64,000 nucleotides of DNA from Solimonas sp. SE-A11 (GTDB taxonomy: Bacteria; Pseudomonadota; Gammaproteobacteria; Nevskiales; Nevskiaceae). Within the stretch, counting starts at the first letter, position 1. Each line of letters begins with the position of its first letter. Shown piece after piece: positions 26,636 to 35,863 of the stretch. The translations under genes and the position numbers were made by a program. The stretch is taken from assembly GCF_030345715.1 (NCBI RefSeq), contig NZ_JAUASX010000008.1, forward strand, positions 124,001 through 188,000, in the 5' to 3' direction. The notes below the pieces were generated by a model. It was not told where the DNA came from, did not search any database, and saw only the letters and a program-made list of their open reading frames with translations.

Positions 26636-27776
26636 AGCCAGCGGACAGGAGAAGACAGAACGCGCCACACCCAAACGACAGCGCGACGCGCGCAAGCGCG
26701 GCGATGTGCCGCGCTCGCGCGAGCTGGGCACGGCGATGGTGCTGGCGGTGGGCGTGGGGGCCCTGTGGGCCTTCGGCGGCGCCATCGCGCAGCGCTGCGC
26801 CAGCCTGATGAGCGAGGGCCTGCGGATCGACCCGGCCGTGCTGGAGAGTCCCCAGCGCCTGCCGGCGCTGTTCGGCGAGGCCCTGGTGTCCTCGCTGTGG
26901 GTGCTGCTGCCGCTGATGGTGGCGGTGATGGGGGCGGTGTTCGCCGCGCCGATCCTGCTCGGCGGCTTCAACTTATCGGTAGAGTCGCTCAAGCCCGACT
27001 TCGGCCGCCTGAACCCGGTGGCCGGCTTCGGCCGCATCTTCTCCAAGAACAGCCTGATGGAACTGGTGAAGGCCCTGATCAAGTTCGCCCTGCTGGGCGG
27101 CCTGGCGGCCATGTTCCTGTGGCTCAGCCACGACGAGTTCCGCGGCCTGAGCCTGGAAGACCCGCGCGCGGCGATCGGCCACGGACTGAAGCTGCTGTTG
27201 CACTGCTCATTCTGGCTGCTCGGCGGCCTGCTGCTGCTGGCCTTCATCGACGCGCCCTACCAGTGGCTGGCCTACCAGAAGAAGCTGCGCATGACCCGCC
27301 AGGAAGTGCGCGAGGAAATGAAGGAAAGCGAGGGCCGGCCCGAGGTCAAGGCCAAGATTCGCCAGATGCAGCATCAGATGTCCTCGCGCCGGATGATGGA
27401 GCAGGTGCCCACGGCGGACGTCATCGTCACCAACCCGACCCATTACGCCGTGGCCCTGAAGTACAGCGCCGGCGAGATGCGCGCTCCCAAGGTCATCGCC
27501 AAGGGCGCCGACGAGATCGCCGCCACCATCCGCCAGCTGGCCGCCGAGCACCGCATCCCGGTGGTGTCGGCGCCGCCGCTGGCCCGTGCGCTGTACCGCA
27601 GCACCAAGCTCGACCAGGAGATCCCGGCCCAGCTCTACGAGGCCGTGGCCCAGGTGCTGACCTACATCTATCGCCTGCGCCAGTGGAGCAGCGGCCCCGC
27701 GCCGACGCTGCCGGCGATCATCGATGTGCCGGGCGGCGAGCCGGATTCGGTGGTCCGGGAACCCGCTTCCCACTGA
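26628..27776 (+). CDS. flhB: flagellar export switch protein FlhB
   Basis: FlhB switches export from rod/hook to filament substrates. The 382-residue protein starts at a GTG (SGQEKTERATPKRQRDARKRGDVPRS is the family N-terminus), has four membrane helices to about residue 210, and a cytosolic domain with the autocleavage motif NPTH beginning at N269 (VTNPTHYAVALKY). The next flagellar gene, flhA, is not adjacent: a DUF1800-DUF1501 pair lies between. Confidence 0.97.
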   Translation: MSEASGQEKTERATPKRQRDARKRGDVPRSRELGTAMVLAVGVGALWAFGGAIAQRCASLMSEGLRIDPAVLESPQRLPALFGEALVSSLWVLLPLMVAVMGAVFAAPILLGGFNLSVESLKPDFGRLNPVAGFGRIFSKNSLMELVKALIKFALLGGLAAMFLWLSHDEFRGLSLEDPRAAIGHGLKLLLHCSFWLLGGLLLLAFIDAPYQWLAYQKKLRMTRQEVREEMKESEGRPEVKAKIRQMQHQMSSRRMMEQVPTADVIVTNPTHYAVALKYSAGEMRAPKVIAKGADEIAATIRQLAAEHRIPVVSAPPLARALYRSTKLDQEIPAQLYEAVAQVLTYIYRLRQWSSGPAPTLPAIIDVPGGEPDSVVREPASH

Positions 27777-27839
27777 ACGGCCTGACGGCGCTTGATCTGC
27801 TATGGCAAGCTAATGACTGCCGTCCGGATTCCTGCGCCC

Positions 27840-29210
27840 ATGATTCGCTGCCTGCCACTGCTGCTGGTCTTCCTGTGCTTCCCCTTCGGAGCCTCGGCGC
27901 TGTCCGCTGCCGACACCCGGCATCTGCTGGAGCGAGTGGCATTCGGCTTGCAGCCAGGTGACGTGAAGCGATTCGAGAAGCTGAGCCGGGAGCAGGCAGT
28001 CGACCTGCTGCTTGCCGAGTCTTCCCAAGTCGAGCCGGCGAACTTCCCATTGGCGTCGGCTCGCCCCTGGGAAATGGACTACTGGCAGCGCCCACCCGTG
28101 AATTCCAACTGGCGCAAGCAGCGCTCGGAGGACTGGGGCGCGCTGCACGCCTGGTACTTCGACCGGGTGCTCCGGACCCGGACACCCCTGCGCGAGCGCA
28201 TGGTCCTGTTCTGGCATGCACACTACGCCAACGCGGACATCGACGTCGCTCCGATGATGGCCTGGCAGGACCAGACCTTTCGCGAAAAGGCGCTCGGCAA
28301 CTACGTGGAGCTTCTGCGTGCCTTCAGCCGTGACAGCGCGAACATGCGCAACCTCAACCTGTTCACGAATCGCCGCCAGCACATCAACGAGAACTTCGGC
28401 CGCGAGCTGTTGGAGCTGTATTCGATCGGCATCGGCCAATACCGCGAAGCGGACATCTACGAGGTTTCGCGGGCTTTCACAGGCTGGCGGACCTGGCGCG
28501 CCGGCGGGATCTTCGTGAAATGGTACCCCTGGCATGATTTCGGTGAGAAAGCCGTTCTCGGCCATACCGGTCGATTCGATGGGGATGATGTCATCGATCT
28601 GCTTGCCTCCCATCCACGCTTTGCCGAGTTTCTCGTGGAGAAACTCTGGCGTGAGTTCGTGTCGCCGAATCCGGATCCTGCAGAGGTCCAGCGCCTTTCG
28701 GCTTCGTTCCGCCGCGACTATCGCGTGGATGGCCTGCTGCGCGCACTGTTGACCAGCCCATCTTTCTGGGCGCCCGGTAACCGGTTCGTCCTGGTCAAGT
28801 CGCCAGTGGAACTGGTGGTGGGAGCACTCCGGGAGATGGGGTTGCCGCAGACCCCGGGCTCCTTCGGCCCCGAGATCGGCGTTTGGTGCTCAGCCATGGG
28901 TCAGAACATGTTCCTGGCTCCGGACGTGAAGGGGTGGCGTGGCCATACGGACTGGCTGTCGGTGGCGACTCTGCCCGTGCGCTACCAGTTCCTGCATGGT
29001 TTGCGGGAGGGCTTCGATCCCGCCATGCTGGACCGGCTCGCAGGCGTGCTGAACCTGAATGAGATGAATTCGATGTACCGCGACGAGGACTTTCGGCGTG
29101 ATACGTCCGCCCTTTGGATGCGCATCGAGCGGGTGGGCACCATGGGTGGCGCCAATACGTCGGCGATGGCCAGTCCGCGCTTCGTCGACCTCACCTACAA
29201 CCTGCGCTGA
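27840..29210 (+). CDS. DUF1800 family secreted protein
   Basis: The 456-residue protein matches DUF1800: RHLLERVAFGLQPGDV, RERMVLFWHAHYAN, NFGRELLELYSIG and the C-terminal KGWRGHTDWLS motifs are characteristic. An N-terminal signal peptide (hydrophobic to about residue 20, cleavage near ASALS) points to export. The ATG at 27840 is chosen for the signal peptide; ATG at 27813 is possible and neither has a strong ribosome-binding site. It forms a pair with the DUF1501 gene 11 bases downstream, a widespread pairing of unknown biochemical role. More A/T-ending codons than its flagellar neighbours suggest separate history. Confidence 0.88.
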   Translation: MIRCLPLLLVFLCFPFGASALSAADTRHLLERVAFGLQPGDVKRFEKLSREQAVDLLLAESSQVEPANFPLASARPWEMDYWQRPPVNSNWRKQRSEDWGALHAWYFDRVLRTRTPLRERMVLFWHAHYANADIDVAPMMAWQDQTFREKALGNYVELLRAFSRDSANMRNLNLFTNRRQHINENFGRELLELYSIGIGQYREADIYEVSRAFTGWRTWRAGGIFVKWYPWHDFGEKAVLGHTGRFDGDDVIDLLASHPRFAEFLVEKLWREFVSPNPDPAEVQRLSASFRRDYRVDGLLRALLTSPSFWAPGNRFVLVKSPVELVVGALREMGLPQTPGSFGPEIGVWCSAMGQNMFLAPDVKGWRGHTDWLSVATLPVRYQFLHGLREGFDPAMLDRLAGVLNLNEMNSMYRDEDFRRDTSALWMRIERVGTMGGANTSAMASPRFVDLTYNLR

Positions 29211-29221
29211 GGTCGGGACCG

Positions 29222-30382
29222 ATGCATCGTCGCGCATTCCTGCAAGCCGTGGCCACCTGGGCGGGCCTGCAAGTCATCGCATTTCCGGTGGTTGCGGCCC
29301 GCGCCGCGCCGCGCCGCGCTCTGATCCTGATCGAGCTGAAGGGTGGAAACGACGATCTGTACTCGTTTCCCCTGGTCAGCGATCCGGTCTGTGCCAAGCT
29401 GCGTCCGACGCTCGATGTCCCGGCTCGCAACATCCTGCTCATGGACGCCCGGCGTGGTCTGCACCCGAATCTGGCACCCCTGATGGACTGCTGGAATGCC
29501 GGAGAGTTGGCTCTCGTGCAGGGCCTCTCCGCAGGGCCGCTGGAGTACTCGCATTTTGCCTCCGGCCAACGCTGGGAGACCGGTACGGTGGATCGCCCCA
29601 GCGAACGCCTGGGCTGGATTGCCCGTGCCTGGAAGGAGGGCGGGGTGGAGCCGCTGCCGGGCCGCTTCGATGCCACGGTCCTGGGGTTCAATCCGGGCTC
29701 GCTGATCGGTGGCAATCTCCGCCTGCTGGAGATCGACAGCGCCGAGATGATCGGCGCTGCGCCCGAGCTCGGGGGCGCGACCGCGCCGTCCGGCAATCCG
29801 ACCCTGGATCACCTGCGCCGGGTGGCCTTCGACTGGGGCGCGACGCAGCATGTGCTGGCCGAGGCGGGGCGGCGGATGCCGGCACCCGCGCTGGCGTTCA
29901 ACCGTCACTATACCGGCAAGGCCCTGCTGGGCGCGGCCGCCTTGCTGCATTCCGAAACGCCTCCGGCCATCGTCAAGCTGACGGTCGGCGGGTTCGACAC
30001 CCATGTGGCGCAGCAGGACAGGCAGCACAAAATCTGGCGCCCTTTTGCCGAGAATCTGCTTGCCTTCCGCTCGGTGCTGCAGCAATCGGGGCTGTGGGGG
30101 CGGACGACGCTGGCCACTTACTCGGAATTTGGCCGCAGGGTTGCGGAGAACGGCGGTGGCACCGATCACGGCGGTGCCAGCACGCAACTGCTCCTCGGGG
30201 GCGCGGTACGGGGCGGGCTGTATGGCGATTCGCCGGATCTTTCGGACCTGGATGGCGGAAATGTCCGTGGGACCCTGGATTTTCGTCGTTATTACAACAG
30301 TTTATGGAGTGAAGTCCTCGCCCTGCCGACAGTGGCCTTCGACCCTGCCCGCTATTCTCCGCTGGGCCTGATCCGCCGCTGA
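29222..30382 (+). CDS. DUF1501 family Tat-exported protein
   Basis: The 386-residue protein belongs to DUF1501 (sulfatase-like/alkaline-phosphatase-superfamily-related). The start MHRRAFLQ is a Tat-type signal, with a hydrophobic stretch to about residue 28. Family motifs are LILIELKGGNDDLYSFPLVSD, VQGLSAGPLEYSHFASGQRWETG, and the C-terminal TLATYSEFGRRVAENGGGTDHGGAS. It is the usual partner of DUF1800; such pairs have been connected with surface or extracellular functions but no reaction is proven. Confidence 0.9.
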   Translation: MHRRAFLQAVATWAGLQVIAFPVVAARAAPRRALILIELKGGNDDLYSFPLVSDPVCAKLRPTLDVPARNILLMDARRGLHPNLAPLMDCWNAGELALVQGLSAGPLEYSHFASGQRWETGTVDRPSERLGWIARAWKEGGVEPLPGRFDATVLGFNPGSLIGGNLRLLEIDSAEMIGAAPELGGATAPSGNPTLDHLRRVAFDWGATQHVLAEAGRRMPAPALAFNRHYTGKALLGAAALLHSETPPAIVKLTVGGFDTHVAQQDRQHKIWRPFAENLLAFRSVLQQSGLWGRTTLATYSEFGRRVAENGGGTDHGGASTQLLLGGAVRGGLYGDSPDLSDLDGGNVRGTLDFRRYYNSLWSEVLALPTVAFDPARYSPLGLIRR

Positions 30383-30498
30383 GCAACGGCGGGCCCAGGG
30401 CTGGCCCCTCGCAGAGGGGTGACGGGCTTCCGATGATCGCCTGCATCAGGCGTGTCGGATTCCCGGCACGGATGCAGGGAAACGCCCGGCCCCACGCC

Positions 30499-30514
30499 TA
30501 GCCCGGTTCTTGCA
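30499..30514 (+). promoter_or_regulatory. possible sigma-54-like site before flhA
   Basis: TAGCCCGGTTCTTGCA matches the consensus at 14 of 16 positions with correct spacing and a perfect TTGCA, but -24 reads AG instead of GG. The predicted start of transcription (near 30525) falls at the flhA ATG itself and would exclude the CAGGGGG ribosome-binding site, so this may be fortuitous. Confidence 0.3.
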
Positions 30515-30525
30515 CCCAGGGGGTC

Positions 30526-32595
30526 ATGAACCTTGATCTGAAATCCATCCTGGCCCGCCTGCGCGGCATCGAGCGCAGCGGCATCGCCGCGCCGGTGCTG
30601 CTGCTGGTGATCCTGGGGATGATGGTGGTGCCGCTGGCGCCGGTGGTGCTCGACGTGATGTTCTCGCTGAACATCACGTTGTCGATGGTCATCCTGCTGG
30701 CGGTGATCTATGTCATGCGGCCGATGGAGTTCAGCTCCTTCCCGACCGTGCTGCTGTTCGTCACCCTGATGCGCCTGGCGCTGAACGTGGCCTCCACCCG
30801 CGTGGTGCTGATGCACGGCCACGAGGGCCCGCATGCCGCCGGCCAGGTGATCGCGGCCTTTGGCGAGTTCGTGATCGGCGGCCACTACATGGTCGGCTTC
30901 ATCGTCTTCGCGATCCTGACCATCATCAACTTCATGGTCGTCACCAAGGGCGCCGAGCGCGTCTCCGAGGTTTCCGCCCGCTTCGTGCTGGACGCCCTGC
31001 CGGGCAAGCAGATGGCGATCGACGCCGACCTCAACGCCGGCGTGCTGACCCGCGAGGAGGCCAAGGAGCGCCGCAATGAGGTGCGCGAGGAGGCCGACTT
31101 CTACGGCTCCATGGACGGCGCCAGCAAGTTCGTCCGTGGCGACGCCATCGCCGGCATCCTGATCCTGTTCATCAACATCGTCGGCGGCATCCTGATCGGC
31201 AGCATCGAACACGGCATGCCGGTGGGCGAGGCGCTGAAGACCTACACCCTGCTGACCATCGGCGACGGCCTGGTGGCGCAGATTCCGGCGCTGCTGCTGT
31301 CGGTGGCGGTGGCGGTGCTGGTAACGCGCATGTCGCGCGCCACCGACATGACGCAGATGGTCACCAAGCAGGTCTTTGGCGAGCCCAGGGTGCTGGGCAT
31401 TGCGGCCGCCATGCTGGGCCTGATCGGCATCGTGCCCGGCATGCCCAACCTGATGTTCCTGACCCTGGCAGCCGCCTGCGGCGGCATGGCCTGGCTGCTG
31501 TCCAAGCGCAAGCAGAAGGCGCTGGAAGCGCCGGTCCCGGCCGAGGCGGCCCCGGCCAAGCCGGCCGAGCTGTCCTGGGAGGACGTGGCGCCGGAGGACG
31601 TGCTGGGCCTGGAAGTGGGCTTCCGGCTGATCCCCATGGTGGATGCCCGCCAGGGCGGCGAGCTGATGGCGCGCCTCAAGGGCGTGCGCAAGAAGCTCAC
31701 GCAGGAGCTGGGCTTCCTGGTGCCGCCGGTCCACATCCGCGACAACCTGGAGCTGCCACCCGGCGGCTATCGCATCACGCTGCACGGCGTGCCGCTGGCC
31801 ACCGGCCAGGTCTACCCCGACAAGGACATGGCGCTGAACCCGGGCCGCGTGTTCGGCACCATCGAAGGCATTCCCGGCAAGGACCCGGCCTTCGGCATGG
31901 AGGCGCAGTGGATCGAGCGCGGCGCCCGCGACCACGCCCAGACCCTGGGCTACACCGTGGTGGACGCCTCGACGGTCGTCGCCACGCACCTGTCCACGCT
32001 GATCAAGAACCACGCCGCCGAGCTGCTCGGCCATGACGAGGCGCAGCAGCTGCTGACGCAGCTCGCCCGCAGCGCGCCGAAGCTGGCCGAAGACCTGGTG
32101 CCCAAGCTGCTGCCGCTGGGCCTGTTCGCCAAGGTGCTGCAGCAGCTGCTGGCCGAGCGCGTGCCGGTGCGCAACCTGCGCGTGATCGCCGAGGCGCTGG
32201 CCGAGGCCGCGCCGCGCAGTCAGGAACCCGTCGCCCTGGCATCCGCCGTACGTGTCGCGCTGGGCCGCCAGATCGTTCAGGAAATCAATGGCATGGACGC
32301 CGAGCTGCCGGTGCTGACGCTGGCGCCGCCACTGGAACAGGTGTTGCAGGACTCCCTGCGCAACGGCGGTGCGGTGATCGAGCCCGGTCTTGCCGAACGC
32401 ATGCACCGCTCCATTGCGGACAGCGCCAGGAAGCAGGAAGCGAGCGGTCAGCCGGCGGTGCTGCTGGTACCCCCGGGGTTGAGGCCCCTGCTGGCGCGGT
32501 TCACGAGGCAAACGATACCGGGGCTGCACGTGCTGGCCTATGACGAGGTCCCGGACAGCAAGCAGATCCGGATTGCAGGAGCGGTTGCTTTCTAA
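30526..32595 (+). CDS. flhA: flagellar export apparatus protein FlhA
   Basis: FlhA is the large export-gate component: an N-terminal domain of about eight membrane helices (residues 15-325) and a cytosolic nonameric domain that docks chaperone-substrate complexes. The 689-residue product shows the FHIPEP-type region (RPMEFSSFPTVLLFVTLMRLALNVASTR; FVRGDAIAGILILFINIVGG) and the cytosolic LEVGFRLIPMVDARQGGEL. The ATG at 30526 has CAGGGGG upstream. First gene of flhA-flhF-flhG-fliA-che-mot. Confidence 0.97.
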   Translation: MNLDLKSILARLRGIERSGIAAPVLLLVILGMMVVPLAPVVLDVMFSLNITLSMVILLAVIYVMRPMEFSSFPTVLLFVTLMRLALNVASTRVVLMHGHEGPHAAGQVIAAFGEFVIGGHYMVGFIVFAILTIINFMVVTKGAERVSEVSARFVLDALPGKQMAIDADLNAGVLTREEAKERRNEVREEADFYGSMDGASKFVRGDAIAGILILFINIVGGILIGSIEHGMPVGEALKTYTLLTIGDGLVAQIPALLLSVAVAVLVTRMSRATDMTQMVTKQVFGEPRVLGIAAAMLGLIGIVPGMPNLMFLTLAAACGGMAWLLSKRKQKALEAPVPAEAAPAKPAELSWEDVAPEDVLGLEVGFRLIPMVDARQGGELMARLKGVRKKLTQELGFLVPPVHIRDNLELPPGGYRITLHGVPLATGQVYPDKDMALNPGRVFGTIEGIPGKDPAFGMEAQWIERGARDHAQTLGYTVVDASTVVATHLSTLIKNHAAELLGHDEAQQLLTQLARSAPKLAEDLVPKLLPLGLFAKVLQQLLAERVPVRNLRVIAEALAEAAPRSQEPVALASAVRVALGRQIVQEINGMDAELPVLTLAPPLEQVLQDSLRNGGAVIEPGLAERMHRSIADSARKQEASGQPAVLLVPPGLRPLLARFTRQTIPGLHVLAYDEVPDSKQIRIAGAVAF

Positions 32596-32607
32596 CGAAG
32601 CGATGAC

Positions 32608-33852
32608 ATGAAGATCAAAAGATTCCTGGCGAAGAACATGCGCGAAGCCATCCGGCTGGTGCGCGAGGAACAAGGACCCGACGCGGTGATCCTGTCGAAC
32701 CGCCGTATCGACGGCGGGGTCGAGGTGGTCGCTGCGGTGGACTACGACGCCGCGTTGATGCAGCAGGCGCAGCGCGTGGCTCCGGTCATCGCCGAGCCGG
32801 TGGCAGCGCCGCCGGTCGCCGCGCCCGCCCCGCAACCGGCCCCGCGCCGCGCCGCCGCGGCGGTTCCCCCGCCGGCCCCGGTTACCCCGCGCCCGACCGC
32901 GCCGCTGACCCCGGTCGCCGCGCCGGAACTTCAGCAGCTGCGCCGCGAGATTGGCGGTGTGCGCCGCATGATGGAACAGCAGTTCGCCAGCCTCAGGTGG
33001 AAGGACTTGCACGAGCAGCAGCCGGAGCGCATGGGCGCCCTGCGCGCCCTGGCCAACATCGGCATCGATCCCGAACTGGTCCGCTCCATCCTCGACGAGA
33101 TGCCGGCCCAGGCTGACGGCGAGCGGGCCCGCTTCCTGCCGCTGGGCCTGCTGTCGCGCCGCATCCCGGCGGTCAAGAAGGACTTTATCCTCGACGGCGG
33201 TATCTTCGCGCTGGTGGGTCCTACCGGTGTCGGCAAGACCACCACCATCGCCAAGCTCGCCGCGCGCTACGCCGAGCGTCACGGCGTGCGCGACATCGCC
33301 CTGGTCACCACCGACCACTACCGTGTCGGCGCCCAGGAGCAGCTTTTCACCTACGGCCGCCTGCTCGGCGTGCCGGTACACACCGCCGCCAACGGCGAGG
33401 AACTGGCCCGCACCCTGTTCCGCCTGTCCGATCGCAAGCTGGTGCTGGTGGATACCGCCGGCCTGTCGCCGCGTGACCAGCAGCTGCAGGCGCAGTTCGC
33501 CGAACTGCACGGCAGCCGCAGCCCGATGCGCGTGCTGCTGACGCTCAGCGCCACCCAGCAGGCCGGCGACCTGGAAGAGATCGTGCGCCGCTTCAAGCCG
33601 GCCAAGCCGGAAGGCCTGATCCTGACCAAGCTCGACGAAGCCACCCGTATCGGTGGCGCCCTGTCGGTGGCCATCCGCCACCGCCTGCCCGTGGGCTATA
33701 TCGCCGACGGCCAGCGCGTGCCGGAAGACCTGCACCTGGCCCGCCCCGACCAGCTGGTGCTGCGCGCCATGCAGCTCACCCGCCAGAACCCCGCGCTGCC
33801 GCAGGACGGCACGCTCGCACTGCAGTACGGAGTCCTCAATGCCGGTTCCTGA
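32608..33852 (+). CDS. flhF: flagellar placement GTPase FlhF
   Basis: FlhF is an SRP-type GTPase that marks the pole for flagellar assembly. The 414-residue protein has the basic N-domain (MKIKRFLAKNMREAIRLVREEQGPDAVILSNRRI is split over the first 34 residues), an Ala/Pro-rich linker (about 65-105), the N/G domain with P-loop GPTGVGKTT near residue 203, TTDHYRVGAQEQL, and DTAGLSPRD. Its end overlaps flhG by 14 bases. Confidence 0.97.
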   Translation: MKIKRFLAKNMREAIRLVREEQGPDAVILSNRRIDGGVEVVAAVDYDAALMQQAQRVAPVIAEPVAAPPVAAPAPQPAPRRAAAAVPPPAPVTPRPTAPLTPVAAPELQQLRREIGGVRRMMEQQFASLRWKDLHEQQPERMGALRALANIGIDPELVRSILDEMPAQADGERARFLPLGLLSRRIPAVKKDFILDGGIFALVGPTGVGKTTTIAKLAARYAERHGVRDIALVTTDHYRVGAQEQLFTYGRLLGVPVHTAANGEELARTLFRLSDRKLVLVDTAGLSPRDQQLQAQFAELHGSRSPMRVLLTLSATQQAGDLEEIVRRFKPAKPEGLILTKLDEATRIGGALSVAIRHRLPVGYIADGQRVPEDLHLARPDQLVLRAMQLTRQNPALPQDGTLALQYGVLNAGS

Positions 33853-34714
33853 ACATCAGGCCTCGGGCCTGCAGCGCCTGCGCCAGCCGCGGCCGGTGCA
33901 GGTGATCGCGGTCACCAGTGGCAAGGGCGGCGTCGGCAAGACCAACGTCTCGGTGAATCTCGCCGTGGCGCTGGCCGCCGAGGGCAAGCAGGTGATGCTG
34001 CTCGACGGCGACCTGGGCCTGGCCAATGTCGATGTGCTGCTCGGCCTGCAGCCCACCCACAACCTCTCGCACGTCATCGAGGGCGTCTGCTCGCTGGAAG
34101 ACACCATCCTCAATGGCCCTGCCGGGCTGATGGTGATCCCGGCGTCTTCCGGCAAGCGCCGCATGGCGGAGCTGACGCCGGTGGAGAACGCCGGGCTGGT
34201 GCATGCCTTCAGCGAGCTCAAGCGCCCGCTGGACGTGCTGATCGTGGACACTGCCGCCGGCATCGCCGACAGCGTCATCACCTTCAGCCAGGCGTCGCAG
34301 GAGGTGGTGGTGGTGGTCACCAACGATCCGTCCTCCCTGACCGACGCCTACGCCCTGATCAAGGTGCTGAACCGCGACCACGGCGTGAAGCGCGTGCACG
34401 TGCTGGCCAACATGGTCGCCAGCGGCAACGAGGCGCGTGAACTGTTCGACAACCTGCGCCGGGTGGCCGAGCGCTTCCTCGACGTGACCCTGGACTTCAT
34501 GGGCATGGTGCCCGCCGACGACTGGTTGCGCCGTGCGGTGCGGCGCCAGCGCTCCGTGGTGGACGCCTACCCGAACTGCCCCTCCAGCCATGCCTTCAAG
34601 ACGCTGGCGCGCAAGATCGAGGGCTGGGGACGCCCCGAGGGCGCCCGCGGCAACCTGGAATTCTTCGTGGAGCGGCTGGTCTCCCAGCTTCGCCCCGCCG
34701 GAGTGCCGGCGTGA
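33839..34714 (+). CDS. flhG: flagellar number regulator FlhG (FleN)
   Basis: FlhG/FleN is a MinD-like ATPase that stimulates FlhF and restrains FleQ to limit flagellar number. The 291-residue protein begins with an HQASGLQRLR helix resembling the DQAxxLR activator motif, then the deviant Walker A SGKGGVGKTN, LLDGDLGLANVDVLLGL, and VDTAAGIADSV. The ATG at 33839 lies within the end of flhF and gives the normal length. fleQ, the expected partner, is 23 kb downstream. Confidence 0.95.
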   Translation: MPVPEHQASGLQRLRQPRPVQVIAVTSGKGGVGKTNVSVNLAVALAAEGKQVMLLDGDLGLANVDVLLGLQPTHNLSHVIEGVCSLEDTILNGPAGLMVIPASSGKRRMAELTPVENAGLVHAFSELKRPLDVLIVDTAAGIADSVITFSQASQEVVVVVTNDPSSLTDAYALIKVLNRDHGVKRVHVLANMVASGNEARELFDNLRRVAERFLDVTLDFMGMVPADDWLRRAVRRQRSVVDAYPNCPSSHAFKTLARKIEGWGRPEGARGNLEFFVERLVSQLRPAGVPA

Positions 34715-35436
34715 ACGCCCAGCTGCGGCCGCTGCCGCCCGCCGACGAGGCTCAGCTGATGCAGACGCATGCCGGCCTTGTGCGGCGCATCGCCCTGCAT
34801 CTGGCGGCACGCCTGCCGTCGCACGTGGATCTGGATGACCTGATCCAGGCTGGTGTGATCGGCCTGCTGGAGGCCGCGCGCCATTACAGCGGCGAGCGTG
34901 GTGCCTCCTTCGAAACCTACGCCGGCATCCGCATCCGCGGCGCCATGCTCGATGAGCTGCGCCATACCGACTGGGCACCGCGCTCGGTGCATCGCCGCCA
35001 GCGCGAGGTCAGCGACGCGATCCGCCAGATCGAACAGGCCACCGGCCGCGAGGCCCGCGACAAGGAAGTGGCGGATCGCCTGAACCTGCCGCTGTCCGAG
35101 TACCACGAGATCGTGCAGGACGCTGCCCGCTGCCAGGTCATCAGCCTCGATGCCCAGCGCGACGAGGATGACGGCGAGGCGATGGACTACGCCGACCCCG
35201 GCGACGGTCCCTCCGACCTGCTGCAGCGCGAGGAATTCCGCGGCGCCCTGGCCACCGCCATTGCCGGCATGCCGGAGCGCGAGCGCCTGGTCATGTCGCT
35301 GTACTACGACGACGAACTGAACCTGAAGGAAATCGGCGCGGTGCTCGACGTGAGCGAATCGCGCGTCTGCCAGATCCACGGACAGGCGCTGCTGCGCCTG
35401 CGCTCGCGACTGGCTGAATGGACCGCCAAGGCCTGA
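34711..35436 (+). CDS. fliA: flagellar sigma factor FliA (sigma-28)
   Basis: FliA directs late flagellar and chemotaxis transcription. The 241-residue protein has sigma regions 2 ([45 protein letters not shown]), 3 (the [18 protein letters not shown] segment) and 4 ([37 protein letters not shown]). It starts at a GTG overlapping the flhG stop (GTGA). No convincing sigma-28 promoter was found in the window. Confidence 0.97.
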   Translation: MNAQLRPLPPADEAQLMQTHAGLVRRIALHLAARLPSHVDLDDLIQAGVIGLLEAARHYSGERGASFETYAGIRIRGAMLDELRHTDWAPRSVHRRQREVSDAIRQIEQATGREARDKEVADRLNLPLSEYHEIVQDAARCQVISLDAQRDEDDGEAMDYADPGDGPSDLLQREEFRGALATAIAGMPERERLVMSLYYDDELNLKEIGAVLDVSESRVCQIHGQALLRLRSRLAEWTAKA

Positions 35437-35470
35437 TCCAAGAACAAGCAATACCGGAGCACACACCCCC

Positions 35471-35863
35471 ATGAATCCGAACATGAAAATACTGATCGTC
35501 GATGACTTCTCGACCATGCGCCGCATCGTCAAGAACCTGCTGGCGGACCTGGGCTACACCAACACCACCGAGGCCGACGACGGCAAGAGTGCCTGGCCGC
35601 TGCTGCAGGCTGGGGACTTCGAGTTCGTCGTCACCGACTGGAATATGCCGGGCATGACCGGCATCGACCTGCTCAAGAACATCCGCGCCGACGCCCGTCT
35701 GGCCAAGCTGCCGGTGCTGATGGTGACCGCCGAGGCCCAGCGCGACCAGATCATCGAGGCCGCCAAGGCCGGTGTGAACGGCTACATCATCAAGCCCTTC
35801 ACCGCGGTGACGCTCAAGGAGAAGATCGACAAGATCTTCCAGCGCGCGGCGGAGGCGGCGTAA
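35471..35863 (+). CDS. cheY: chemotaxis response regulator CheY
   Basis: The 130-residue single-domain receiver has acidic residues D11-D12, the phosphorylation site D56 ([11 protein letters not shown]), and the conserved T and K (MVTAEA; YIIKPF). The N-terminus [24 protein letters not shown] is the form typical of motor-binding CheY beside cheZ. Its TAA overlaps the cheZ ATG by one base. Confidence 0.96.
   Translation: MNPNMKILIVDDFSTMRRIVKNLLADLGYTNTTEADDGKSAWPLLQAGDFEFVVTDWNMPGMTGIDLLKNIRADARLAKLPVLMVTAEAQRDQIIEAAKAGVNGYIIKPFTAVTLKEKIDKIFQRAAEAA

Noticed and set aside
29098-30312. 404-codon plus-strand frame overlapping the DUF1800-DUF1501 genes
   Set aside because: Frame-shifted shadow of DUF1501; no recognisable protein.
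30465-30480. GGCACGG sequence upstream of flhA as an alternative -24 element
   Set aside because: The base pair ten positions on is GG with no TTGC, so the -12 element is missing.
30352-33735. Minus-strand frame of 1127 codons opposite flhA and flhF
   Set aside because: Antisense artefact of G+C-rich third positions; flhA and flhF are unmistakable.
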